Assembly: GCF_900156335.1 (NCBI RefSeq)
Contig: NZ_FTMZ01000005.1
Coordinates: 124,001-188,000 of the forward strand
Reading direction: 5' to 3'
DNA: 64,000 nt
Source of the DNA: Sphaerotilus natans
Lineage (GTDB): Bacteria > Pseudomonadota > Gammaproteobacteria > Burkholderiales > Burkholderiaceae_C
Below are positions 38,571 through 48,726 of this stretch, piece after piece. How positions within the stretch are numbered: position 1 is the stretch's first letter; every line of letters begins with the position of its first letter. Under the pieces are notes generated by a model. It was given only the letters and a program-made list of their open reading frames with translations. It did not search any database and had not been told where the DNA came from. The translations under genes were made by a program, and so were the position numbers.

Positions 38571-40408
38571 GCGCGGCCGCGGACGCCCCCGCCGCACGGC
38601 CGCTGCTGAGCGTGCTGGTGCGCGCCGGCGATCTGCGCGGCCTCACGCTGCCACTGCTGGTCGGCCAGCATGAGCAGGATCCGATCGCCGGCCCGCAGGC
38701 GCTGATCGACCAGAAGCTCGGCGGCGCCTTGAGCGACCGCCACCGGCTCGGCCTGTACGCCGGTCCGGTCGGCACCGCGACCGTGGTGCTGCGCGGCGGC
38801 CAGAGCGACAGCGAGCCGCTGCACGGCGCGGTCGTGACCGGCCTGGGCCCCTATGACGGCACGCTGGGCAGCCGCAGCCTGACCGAGGCGGTGCGCACCG
38901 GCGCGCTGCGCCTGCTGCTGCAGGTGCGCGACCAGCTCGGCCCCGGCCCGCGCGCCTTCACGCTGGGCACGCTGCTGCTGGGCAGCAACTCGGCCGCGAA
39001 TCTGGGCCTGGAAACCGTGGTCGAGGCGCTGGTGCTCGGGGTGCTGCAGGCCAGCCAGCGCTTCGCCGAGGTCGCCGGACCGGCCGTCCGCATCGAGCGC
39101 CTTGAACTGGTCGAGCTGCACCGTGACCTGGCGCAGGCCGCGGCACAGCAGCTCGCCCGGCTGGCGCCACGGCTGCAGGCGCTGGCCGAACTCGGCGGCC
39201 TGGGTCTGGTCTGCCAGAGCACGCTGCAGCCCACGCGCGGCCCTCGTGCCCGCGGCGCCCGCAGCAGCTCGGTGCCGGCGGGCACCTCCGGCGGCTACTG
39301 GCCGCGGCTGCTGGTCCGCAGTCGCACCGATGGCGCACTGGACTACCTGCACCTGGGCGCGCGGGCACGCGCCGAGGCGATCGGCCAGCCGCTGCAGCCC
39401 GGTCTGCTCGACGCGCTGCTGCGCCCGGCCGACACCGCCGGCGCCCCCGGCTGGGATGCCGAGCTGGGCCGCACGCTCTTCCATCTGCTGGTGCCGCCGG
39501 ACTTCCGGGAAACCGTGCGCCAGCTGTCGCGTGCGGTGCTGGTGGTCGATGCGCACAGCGCCGCGGTGCCCTGGGAGCTGCTGCTGGCCGACGACCCGGC
39601 CCTCGGCCTGGCCGAGCCGCTGGCGCTGCGCATGCCGCTGGTGCGCCAGCTCGCCAGCAGCGGCTTTCGCCGCCAGGTGCGGCGCAGTCCGGGCCAGGCG
39701 GCGCTGATCATCGGCAACCCCTCGACGCTCACCCGCAGCGGCCAGGGCACGGGCGACCGGCTCGAGCCGCTGCCCGAGGCGGCCGAGGAAGCGGCGCAGA
39801 TCCACCAGCTGCTGCAGGACTGCGGCCATGCGTCGGCGCTGCTGGTCGGCGCCCAGGCCTCGGCCAGCCGGGTGCTGCGCCAGCTCCATGCCCGGCCGCT
39901 GCATCTGCTGCATGTCAGCGCGCATGGCCTGCAGCCGGACGGCCCCGACGGACGCTGCGGTGTCATGCTCTCCGACGACCTGATGCTGACCGCGATCGAG
40001 ATCGGCGCGATGGACCCGGTGCCGGAGCTGGTCTTCCTGAACTGCTGTCATCTCGGCCGCCTGGATGACGGCCGCACGACGCCCGCTCAGCGGGCCGCCA
40101 GCCTGGCGCAGACGCTGATCGACATCGGCGTGCGCTGCGTGCTGGTGGCCGGCTGGGCGGTCAGCGACGCGGGCGCGGCACAGTTCGGCGGCACCTTCTA
40201 CCGGGAACTGCTGCAGAACGGGTGCGCCTTCGGCGAGGCGGTCTTCCGGGCCCGGCAGCGCACGCACGAACTGGCGCCGGCGGGCGACCTGAGCTGGGGT
40301 GCCTTCCAGGCCTACGGCGATCCAGCCTGGACCGCGGTGCGCCCGACCCGGCCTGCCGCATCGACCCGGATCAGGTCAGCGCCCGCAGCCGCGCGCCCGC
40401 GCCGCTGA
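38567..40408 (+). CDS. CHAT-domain protease with novel N-terminal region
   Basis: A 613-residue protein starting at a GTG coupled to the metacaspase gene. The C-terminal half is a CHAT (caspase HetF associated) domain with the dyad His453 in HVSAHG and Cys494 in FLNCCHLG, plus VPWELL upstream and CVLVAGWAVSD after. The N-terminal 200 residues (ALIDQKLGGALSDRHRLG, then GPVGTATVVLRGG) resemble the macro-like N-domain of leucine aminopeptidases in pattern, a weak similarity. Two caspase-fold proteases in one operon suggest a cascade or a protease with its activator. Overlaps the convergent coiled-coil gene by 38 nt. Confidence 0.87.
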
Positions 40409-41072
40409 CCCGGCGGTCATTCATGCCCGGCGGCAGCGGCACCACACGCCGGCGCCGCTCGGACGGCAGATCGGCATCGCCCTCGTCCACGCCGGTGCCG
40501 CTGACCCCGGTGCCGCGCAGCGCCAGCCGCACCGGACCGGCACGGCGACCGTCGGCCGCCACCGCTGAGCGCGAGACCGCCGGCAGGCGCTCCACCCGCG
40601 CCTGCAGCCGCGCACGCGCCGCATCCGACTCCTCGAGCAGGCCGAGCAGCTGAGCCACCTCGGCGCGCGCGGCCGAGAGCTGGCTGCGCAGCGCCTCGAC
40701 CTCCCGGCGATGCGCCGCACGCTCGCCGCCGATCTGCCGGTCCTGCTGCACCAGCTGCTGGCCCAGGGCCTGCTCGACATGGCGACGCGCCGCCTGCAGC
40801 GCCTCGATCTCGCGCTGCAGCTCGGCCTCGCGCCAGACCGCCTCGTCGCGCACCCGGCGCAGCGTGGGCAATTCGTCCTCGAGCGCCTGCAGGCGCGCCT
40901 GATGCTCGTCGAGCCAGTGGTCCTGCTCGGTCCAGCACTGGCGCTGGTGCGCATCGAGATGCGCGCGCACCCGCTGCCGGGTCAGCAGATGCATGCCGCC
41001 TGCGCCCGCCAGCAGCAGCCCCGCCGCCGTCGCCAGCCCGCCCAGTCCATGCCACAGTGCCATCGCTTCCAT
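40371..41072 (-). CDS. Membrane-anchored coiled-coil protein of unknown function
   Basis: A 233-residue protein starting MEAMALWHGLGG with one membrane span near the N-terminus (residues about 7-27). A long charged helical region follows (about 30-175), rich in Glu, Gln, Arg and Leu with heptad character (WREAELQREIEALQAARRHV). The tail is basic and disordered-looking (PSERRRRVVPLPPGMNDR). No family recognised. It converges on the CHAT gene with a 38-nt overlap. Codon pattern and length suggest it is real; an anchor or scaffold is possible. Confidence 0.65.
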   Translation of the reverse strand: MEAMALWHGLGGLATAAGLLLAGAGGMHLLTRQRVRAHLDAHQRQCWTEQDHWLDEHQARLQALEDELPTLRRVRDEAVWREAELQREIEALQAARRHVEQALGQQLVQQDRQIGGERAAHRREVEALRSQLSAARAEVAQLLGLLEESDAARARLQARVERLPAVSRSAVAADGRRAGPVRLALRGTGVSGTGVDEGDADLPSERRRRVVPLPPGMNDRRVSGAGARLRALT

Positions 41073-41269
41073 GTCGCCCTTGGCCTTCCGCAAGTAACAA
41101 AAAGAAACAAATTGAATGATGCCCGGGGCCTGGCGGAACATCTTGAAGAGAGCCTGAGCACATCGCGGTCGCCGCCCGCCCTGAAAGCGGAACACAAGGA
41201 CAGGGCGGCCCCAGGCTGCTACCTTGGCTGGCATTGCTTTCAACCGGAAACCGCCGGAACCTTGACCTC

Positions 41270-42670
41270 ATGAATCAGCTGCGCATCGTGGTGATGGAAG
41301 ACGGGCCGCTGCAGGAGCAGGACCATGACGCGACGCTGCGTCATCTGGGCCTGATCGATGCCCGCACCGGTCTGCCGCACCGTGACCTGCTTCTCGACCG
41401 GCTCGGCCAGGCGGTGGCCTCGGTCAGCCGGGGTGGCGCGGCCTTCGCGCTGATGTGCATCGGCCTCTCGGTGCTGCCCGGGCCGCCCGGCCCCAGCCGG
41501 GCCGAACCCGAGGCGCTGCGCGACGAGTTCGCGCACCAGCTGCTGGCGATGAGCCGCCACACCGACAGCTTCGCGCTCAGCGGTCCGGACGAGTTCCTGG
41601 CGCTGATTCCCGGCAATCCGTCGGTCGGCGGCCTGATGGCGATGGGCCAGAAGATCGCCGCGGGCTTCGCCGGGCGGCTGCAGGTGCACATCGGCGTGGC
41701 GCTGTGCCCACGCCATGCGGCCGATGCCGGCGTGCTGCTGCAGCAGGCCTGCGCCGCGCTGGAGCAGGCCCGTGCCGCGCAGGTCATCACCGCGCTGTAC
41801 GAGCCGCGCGGCCTGGGCACGGCTGTGCGCGGCGAGGCTGCACCAGAGCCCGAGGACGCCGCCTGCACACCCGGCTTCGTGCCGGTGATCGATCTGCAGG
41901 AAGGCGGGCTGCTGCGGCTGCAGATCGTGACCGCAGGCGCAGCCGTCACCCACAGCGACTTCGCGCCGACCTCGATCGGCTCGCCGCCGCGGCAGGACCG
42001 CAGCCAGCAGGTCCGCCAGCTGCTCGGCACGCTGGACCGGGCACTGCAGGCCGCCAGCGACTGGCGCCGGCAGGGCCTGAAGCTCAGGCTGTCGCTGCCG
42101 CTGCCCGGCCGGCTGCTGGACGAGCCAACGCTCGCCCCGGCGCTGCTGGCCCTGCTCGACCGCCACCGCTGGCCGGCGCCCGACCTGACGGTCGAGGCCC
42201 GCAGCGCCGCGATCATGCAGCGCGGCGCCGAGGTGATCGAGGTGCTGAGCAACGCCGGCGTGCCGCTGTCGATCGACGACGAGGGCGACGGCATGGCGCT
42301 GCATCTGGCGATGGCCGCCCCGGCCAGCGTGGCGGAGCTGAAGTTCGACTCCACCTCGCTGGGCCTGCTGCGCAGCGAGGCCCAGCGCATCGCGGTGGTG
42401 CGTGCGCTGGTCGCGCTGGCACGGGGCTGGCAGGCGCGGGTGGTGGCCACCGGCGTCGATGATCTGCTGACCCGAGCCTGGCTGGCCGAGCTGGGCTGCG
42501 ACGCGGCCCAAGGTCCGGCCTGCGGACGCGAGCTGCCCGCCGATCAGGTGCCGGCCTGGTGCGCCGGCCGATCCGGGCCGCCTCAGGCCCCCGCTTCGGC
42601 CGCAGGATCCAGACTGGCTCCGGGCCAGAGCGGCACCACCAGCGTGGCCGAACGCTCGCGGCCGCGCTGA
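41270..42670 (+). CDS. Degenerate GGDEF-EAL protein
   Basis: A 466-residue soluble protein built like a GGDEF-EAL tandem but with both active sites lost. The GGDEF part keeps the start (ARTGLPHRDLLLDRLGQAV) but its loop reads SGPDEF. The EAL part has no EAL motif; the equivalents of DDFGTG, ELKID and AEGVE read DDEGDG, ELKFD and ATGVD. The ending GCDAAQGPACGRELP is still recognisable. It is probably a non-enzymatic binding or scaffold protein. Its 3' end overlaps the convergent thiDE gene by 88 nt, and a longer start at 41234 is possible. Confidence 0.8.
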   Translation: MNQLRIVVMEDGPLQEQDHDATLRHLGLIDARTGLPHRDLLLDRLGQAVASVSRGGAAFALMCIGLSVLPGPPGPSRAEPEALRDEFAHQLLAMSRHTDSFALSGPDEFLALIPGNPSVGGLMAMGQKIAAGFAGRLQVHIGVALCPRHAADAGVLLQQACAALEQARAAQVITALYEPRGLGTAVRGEAAPEPEDAACTPGFVPVIDLQEGGLLRLQIVTAGAAVTHSDFAPTSIGSPPRQDRSQQVRQLLGTLDRALQAASDWRRQGLKLRLSLPLPGRLLDEPTLAPALLALLDRHRWPAPDLTVEARSAAIMQRGAEVIEVLSNAGVPLSIDDEGDGMALHLAMAAPASVAELKFDSTSLGLLRSEAQRIAVVRALVALARGWQARVVATGVDDLLTRAWLAELGCDAAQGPACGRELPADQVPAWCAGRSGPPQAPASAAGSRLAPGQSGTTSVAERSRPR

Positions 42671-44292
42671 CAGGCCGCGGCCATCCGGGCAAGCCGCTCG
42701 CGCTGCGCGGCAGCCGGATCGGCATCGCCCAGCTGCGCCGCCAGCGCCCGCACCAGGCAGACATCGGCCGCGCCGGCGGCCATGACCGACTCGACCTGCA
42801 CTTCATCCAGCACACCGCCGATGCCCACCACCGGCACCGGCGCCATGCGCGCCCACCAGCCGAGGTTGTGCAGGCCCTGCGGATGCCAGGGCATGTCCTT
42901 GGTCGTCGTCGGCCAGACCGGGCCGCAGGCGACATAGGCCGGCTGCAGCGTCGTGGCCCGCGCCAGCTCCCACAGACTGTGCGAGCTCAGGCCCAACCGC
43001 AGCCCGCGCGCCTGCGCCGCCGCCAGCCGCGCCCGCCCAGCCGCGCCCAGCGCCAGCAGGTCTTCCTGGCCGAGATGCAGCGCGATCGAGGCTGCGTCCA
43101 GCCGGCCGGCCTCGAGCGCGTCCAGCACCATTGCATGGTGGTCGTTGATCACCAGCAGCGGGCGGCGCTCGACCGGCAGCGCGTCGATCGCCGCCTGCGC
43201 CTGGGCGATCTGCGCCTGCAGCGCCTCGGCGAAGGCCGCATCGTCCAGAGCACGGTGTGCCGCGCGCTTGATGCGCAGCTGCAGCGCGCACAGCCCCGGC
43301 ACCTCGACGGCCGCGGCCACCGCCGCCAGCAGCGGCGCGGCCTGCGCGAACGAATCGCTGATCGCGTAGAGGCCGCCCGGCCAGGGCTCGGCCGGCACGC
43401 GCACCGGCCCCGGCGGCGTCTCGTCGCAGCCCAGACGCGGCAGCCGGCGCGCGTCGCCCGCGAATCCCGCGTCGAATCCCACCGGCCCGGCGCCCTGGCC
43501 CGCGGCGTGGCCGGCGGCGATCGCCGCGGTGGTGGCCATCTTCGCCAGCACCAGCGCATCCGCCGTGACGAAGCCGCGCGCCATCGCCGCCGCGGCCGCG
43601 GTGGCGAAGGTGCAGCCGGTGCCGTGCGTGTGGCGGGCGTCCAGGCGCGGCAGCGCCAGCCAGCCGCGCGCCAGCGGTGTATCGATCCAGTCGAGCGCGT
43701 CAACCCCGTCAGCCCCGTCGGCGCTGTCGCCGCCGGTGATCGCCACCGCGCGCGCGCCCAGCGCCCGCAGCGCCGCCGCCTGCGCCGGCACTTCGGCCAG
43801 CGTCGCGGCTTCCGCCCCGCCCAGCAGCCGCGCCGCCTCGCGCCGATTCGGCGTGATCAGGTCGGCGCGCGGCAGGATCTGCATGCGGTAGGCCGCCAGC
43901 AGCGCGTCATCGCAGAAGGCCGCACCGCCGGCGCTGGCGCCCAGCACCGGATCGACCACCAGGCGCACGCGCGGCCCGCCATCCTGATCGAGGCGGTCCA
44001 GCCAGCACCTCAGCACCGCCACGCCCTCGGCGCTGCCGATCAGGCCGGTCTTGATGACGCTCGGGCGCAGGTCGGCGGCCAGCGCGGCGAGCTGCGCGTC
44101 GAGCACCTCCGCCGCCACCGGCACGACGCGGGCGACGCCGAGCGAGTTCTGTGCGGTGATCGACGCGACCACCGGGCAGAGGTGCACCGCGCAGCCCTCG
44201 GCCGCTCGCGCGTCGGCGCTCAGGCCCGCGCCGCCGCCGCTGTCGTTGCCGGCGACGCTCCAGACGATCGGCCGGGACACGTCGGCGCTCAC
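42583..44292 (-). CDS. thiDE: Fused HMP-P kinase / thiamine-phosphate synthase (ThiD-ThiE)
   Basis: A 569-residue bifunctional thiamine enzyme. Residues about 5-270 are ThiD (SVAGNDSGGGAGLSADARA, VVDPVLGASAG, and the anion-hole motif THGTGCTFATAAA), which phosphorylates HMP-P. Residues about 295-560 are ThiE-like (LQLRIKRAAH, VINDHH, LHLGQEDL, GPVWPTTTKD, VGIGGV), which joins HMP-PP with thiazole phosphate. A GTG start at 44292 overlaps thiG by 4 nt (GTGA) and gives MSADVSRPIVWSVAGND. The last gene of the operon; it converges on the degenerate GGDEF-EAL gene. Confidence 0.92.
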   Translation of the reverse strand: MSADVSRPIVWSVAGNDSGGGAGLSADARAAEGCAVHLCPVVASITAQNSLGVARVVPVAAEVLDAQLAALAADLRPSVIKTGLIGSAEGVAVLRCWLDRLDQDGGPRVRLVVDPVLGASAGGAAFCDDALLAAYRMQILPRADLITPNRREAARLLGGAEAATLAEVPAQAAALRALGARAVAITGGDSADGADGVDALDWIDTPLARGWLALPRLDARHTHGTGCTFATAAAAAMARGFVTADALVLAKMATTAAIAAGHAAGQGAGPVGFDAGFAGDARRLPRLGCDETPPGPVRVPAEPWPGGLYAISDSFAQAAPLLAAVAAAVEVPGLCALQLRIKRAAHRALDDAAFAEALQAQIAQAQAAIDALPVERRPLLVINDHHAMVLDALEAGRLDAASIALHLGQEDLLALGAAGRARLAAAQARGLRLGLSSHSLWELARATTLQPAYVACGPVWPTTTKDMPWHPQGLHNLGWWARMAPVPVVGIGGVLDEVQVESVMAAGAADVCLVRALAAQLGDADPAAAQRERLARMAAACQRGRERSATLVVPLWPGASLDPAAEAGA

Positions 44293-45116
44293 AGCAGGAA
44301 GGGCCGGCCGCTGACCGGCGTGGTCGCCACGGCCATCGCCTGCGGCGCCATCACGCCGGCCTCGTAGCCCAGGCGCCCGGCCTGCACCACGCGCCCGAAG
44401 GCGGCGGCCATGCGCACCGGATCGCGCGCCTGCGAGACGGCCGAGTTCAGCAGCACCGCGTCGTAGCCCAGCTCCATCGCCTGCACCGCATGCGCCGGCG
44501 CGCCGATGCCGGCGTCGACGATCAGCGGGATGTGCGGCAGCCGCTCGCGCAGCGTGCGCAGCGCCCACGGATTGATCAGCCCCTGGCCGGAGCCGATCGG
44601 CGCGCCCCAGGGCATCAGCACCTCGCAGCCCACGTCGAGCAGGCGCTGGCAGGTCACCAGATCGTCGGTGCAGTAGGGAAAGACCTGGAAGCCCTCGCGC
44701 ACCAGTTCCTCGGCGGCCAGCACCAGCTCCCAGGGGTCGGGCTGCAGCGTCTGCTCGTCGCCGACGACTTCCAGCTTGATCCAGGCGGTGTCGTAGAGCT
44801 CGCGCGCCAGGTGCGAGAGCTCGACCGCCTCGCGCGCGGTGCGGCAGCCGGCGGTGTTGGGCAGCAGCCGCGCGCCCTGCTCGCGCAGCGCCGAGCGGAT
44901 CGCGGCGATGTGGCCGTTGTCGCCGCCGCCCTCGCCCGCGTGGATGCGGCGCAGGCCGACGGTGACCACCTCGGTGCCGGAGGCGACGATGGCCTCGTGC
45001 AGCGCCTGCGGCGAGGGGTAGCCGGCGGTGCCGAGCAGCAGGCGGCTGTTCAGCGTCACGCCGTAGGCGCTCCAGGCGGACGGGTTCAGCGTGGGATTCA
45101 GCAAGGCAGCGTCCAT
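44289..45116 (-). CDS. thiG: Thiazole synthase ThiG
   Basis: Forms the thiazole phosphate carboxylate from DXP, ThiS-thiocarboxylate and dehydroglycine. The 275-residue barrel has SRLLLGTAGYPSPQAL, LPNTAGCRTAREAV, the imine Lys in WIKLEVVGD, LMPWGAPIGSGQGL and VDAGIGAPAHA. It lies 6 nt after thiS and overlaps thiDE by 4 nt. Normal length with a slightly extended N-terminus. Confidence 0.97.
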   Translation of the reverse strand: MDAALLNPTLNPSAWSAYGVTLNSRLLLGTAGYPSPQALHEAIVASGTEVVTVGLRRIHAGEGGGDNGHIAAIRSALREQGARLLPNTAGCRTAREAVELSHLARELYDTAWIKLEVVGDEQTLQPDPWELVLAAEELVREGFQVFPYCTDDLVTCQRLLDVGCEVLMPWGAPIGSGQGLINPWALRTLRERLPHIPLIVDAGIGAPAHAVQAMELGYDAVLLNSAVSQARDPVRMAAAFGRVVQAGRLGYEAGVMAPQAMAVATTPVSGRPFLL

Positions 45117-45122
45117 GGCGGT

Positions 45123-45323
45123 TCAGCCTCCGACGATGGGTTGGAACAGCGTGACCGACTCGCCGTCGGCCAGCACCCGCGCGGCGCGGGCGGCGCGCGG
45201 CACATGGCGGCCCTCGACCGCGCTGCCGACCGCCTCGGGCGCGTGGCCCAGGCGCTGCAGCAGCTCGGCCAGCGTCGTGCCCTCGGGCAGCTCGACGGGG
45301 TCGCCGTTGACGTGGATCTTCAT
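45123..45323 (-). CDS. thiS: Sulfur carrier protein ThiS
   Basis: A 66-residue ubiquitin-like carrier that delivers sulfur to ThiG after C-terminal thiocarboxylation. It begins MKIHVNGDPVELPEGTTL and ends LFQPIVGG, with the required Gly-Gly terminus. Start overlaps the thiO stop by 4 nt. The activating enzyme ThiF is not encoded in this operon. Confidence 0.95.
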   Translation of the reverse strand: MKIHVNGDPVELPEGTTLAELLQRLGHAPEAVGSAVEGRHVPRAARAARVLADGESVTLFQPIVGG

Positions 45324-46483
45324 GATGACAAGGTCGTGTGTTGCAGCGCCTGCTCGACCAGCGCGGGCGCCAGCAGCCAGCCGTGGCGGAACAGGCCGTT
45401 GATCACGACGCGCCCGGGCTCGACGTCCAGGCGCGGCGCGTTGTCGGGCAGCGCCGGGCGCAGATTGGTTTCCATGTGCAGGATGCGCGCCTCGGCCAGC
45501 GCCGGCAGCACGCTGTGCGCAGCGGCCATCAGCTCGACGGCCGAGCGCAGGCTCACCGGCGAGCGGTCTTCGCTCTCGATCTCGCTGGCGCCGATGACGA
45601 TGCGCTCATCCGGCCGCGGCACGATGTAGACGCGGTGGCGCGCATGCAGCAGCCGCAGCGGCCGCGACAGCGGCACACCCGGCGCATGCAGCCAGATCAC
45701 CTCGCCGCGCACGCCGCGCAGGGCCGCCGCAGCCGCCCCCGTCATTCCCGCGAAGGCGGGAACCCACGCAGGCGACGCGGGGGGGGCATCGTGGGTTCCC
45801 GCCTTCGCGGGAATGACGGAGGGAGGGGGCGGCCGCGCGCCCAGGCCGCGCACGTCGAACACCAGGTCGAAGCCCCGCGTCGTGCCGTCGTCCAGCGTGA
45901 TCGCGCCGGGGACGGTGGAAGCCACCGTGCGGCCCCAGTGCCAGCGCACCTCGCGCGCCCAGGCGCACAGCGCCGGCAGCAGCGCCTGCGGCATGACCTG
46001 GCCCTCGCCATCGAGGAACCAGGCATGCAGGCCCGGCAGCAGCGCCGGCTCCAGATCGAGCAGCGCCGGGCGCGTCAGCCGACGCGGCTCGGGCAGGCCC
46101 TCCGGCGCGGTCGACAGGCGCGCGAGCACCCGCTGCGCCGCGCCCAGGTCCGGCCCGTGGGCCAGCATCAGGCTGCCGCGCTGGCGAAAATAGCGCGCCG
46201 CATCCCCTGAGCCGTCGAGCGCGGCCAGCCGCTGCGCGACCTCGGCCCACAGCGGCACCGAGCGCAGGCCCAGCCGCGCCACCTCCGGCCCGGCCGCGTC
46301 CAGCTCGGCCAGCGGGCTGAGCATGCCGGCGGCGGTGAAGCCCGCCGGGCCCCGGCCGTCGCTGCGGGGCTCGGGGCCAACGGCCGGGTCGAAGACCTCG
46401 ACCGCATGCCCGGCGTGCGAGAGCTGCCAGGCCAGCAGGCGGCCCAGCACGCCCGCGCCGGCGATGCCGATGCGCAGCCGCAT
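45320..46483 (-). CDS. thiO: Glycine oxidase ThiO with repeat-derived insertion
   Basis: FAD enzyme supplying dehydroglycine for the thiazole ring. The 387-residue protein starts with the dinucleotide-binding motif IGIAGAGVLGRLLAWQLS and ends with NGLFRHGWLLAPALVEQAL. About 26 residues (roughly 223-248, SVIPAKAGTH to WVPAFAGMT) come from an inverted pair of REP-like palindromes in the gene, kept in frame between DVRGLGAR and GVRGEVIW. The insert lies in a loop-like Pro/Ala-rich region, so the enzyme may still work. Three nt after the start region comes the thiC stop; coupled to thiS. Confidence 0.9.
   Translation of the reverse strand: MRLRIGIAGAGVLGRLLAWQLSHAGHAVEVFDPAVGPEPRSDGRGPAGFTAAGMLSPLAELDAAGPEVARLGLRSVPLWAEVAQRLAALDGSGDAARYFRQRGSLMLAHGPDLGAAQRVLARLSTAPEGLPEPRRLTRPALLDLEPALLPGLHAWFLDGEGQVMPQALLPALCAWAREVRWHWGRTVASTVPGAITLDDGTTRGFDLVFDVRGLGARPPPPSVIPAKAGTHDAPPASPAWVPAFAGMTGAAAAALRGVRGEVIWLHAPGVPLSRPLRLLHARHRVYIVPRPDERIVIGASEIESEDRSPVSLRSAVELMAAAHSVLPALAEARILHMETNLRPALPDNAPRLDVEPGRVVINGLFRHGWLLAPALVEQALQHTTLSS
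45741..45817. repeat. Inverted pair of REP-like palindromes inside thiO
   Basis: Two perfect 27-nt inverted arms (45741-45767 and 45791-45817) flank a 23-nt centre. Each arm itself holds the palindrome TTCCCGCGAAGGCGGGAA or its complement next to GTCAT/ATGAC. The whole can fold into one long hairpin or two small ones. Related single elements lie at 14293 and 56914. Confidence 0.9.
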
Positions 46484-46486
46484 GGC

Positions 46487-48439
<1,953 letters not shown>

Positions 48440-48456
48440 TCAGGGCCGAGGTGCAG

Positions 48457-48578
48457 GCTCTTCTTACGCCGGTATTAACCGGGTCAAGTACAGCGGGTTC
48501 GGTCTTCGACCATCTCAGCACGTCGGATCCGCAGCGCCTCGCGGGACGAGGCTTTGCCGACCCGGGGCACCCCGGAGC
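48457..48578 (-). ncRNA. TPP riboswitch (THI element)
   Basis: On the minus strand the hallmark boxes appear in order: CGGGGTGCC, CTGAGATGG, then ACCCGCTGTACTTGACCCGG and TTAATACCGGCGTAAGAAG. Terminal GCTC/GAGC segments (48575-48578 with 48457-48460) can pair as P1. The P3 arm is extended, with an internal hairpin GCCTCG-TCCCG-CGAGGC. It lies 116 nt upstream of thiC and just downstream of a good promoter. Confidence 0.93.
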
Positions 48579-48587
48579 GTGGGGCGC

Positions 48588-48616
48588 ATTGTGGTGACAT
48601 GACCTCCAGGCGTCAA
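48588..48616 (-). promoter_or_regulatory. Sigma70-type promoter of the thi operon
   Basis: On the minus strand TTGACG (48616-48611) and CACAAT (48593-48588) are separated by exactly 17 bp. The predicted start of transcription, about 7 nt on, falls just before the first riboswitch helix at 48578, which supports both calls. Confidence 0.75.
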
Positions 48617-48726
48617 GCAGGGGTCATGCAGCAACAGGTCCGTGTCACGATCGCGGTCCGCGCACGGCCCGGCTCGCGCGTTGATCCCCACGAAGAACCG
48701 CTCGAAGCACGATCCCGCCGCCGCCG

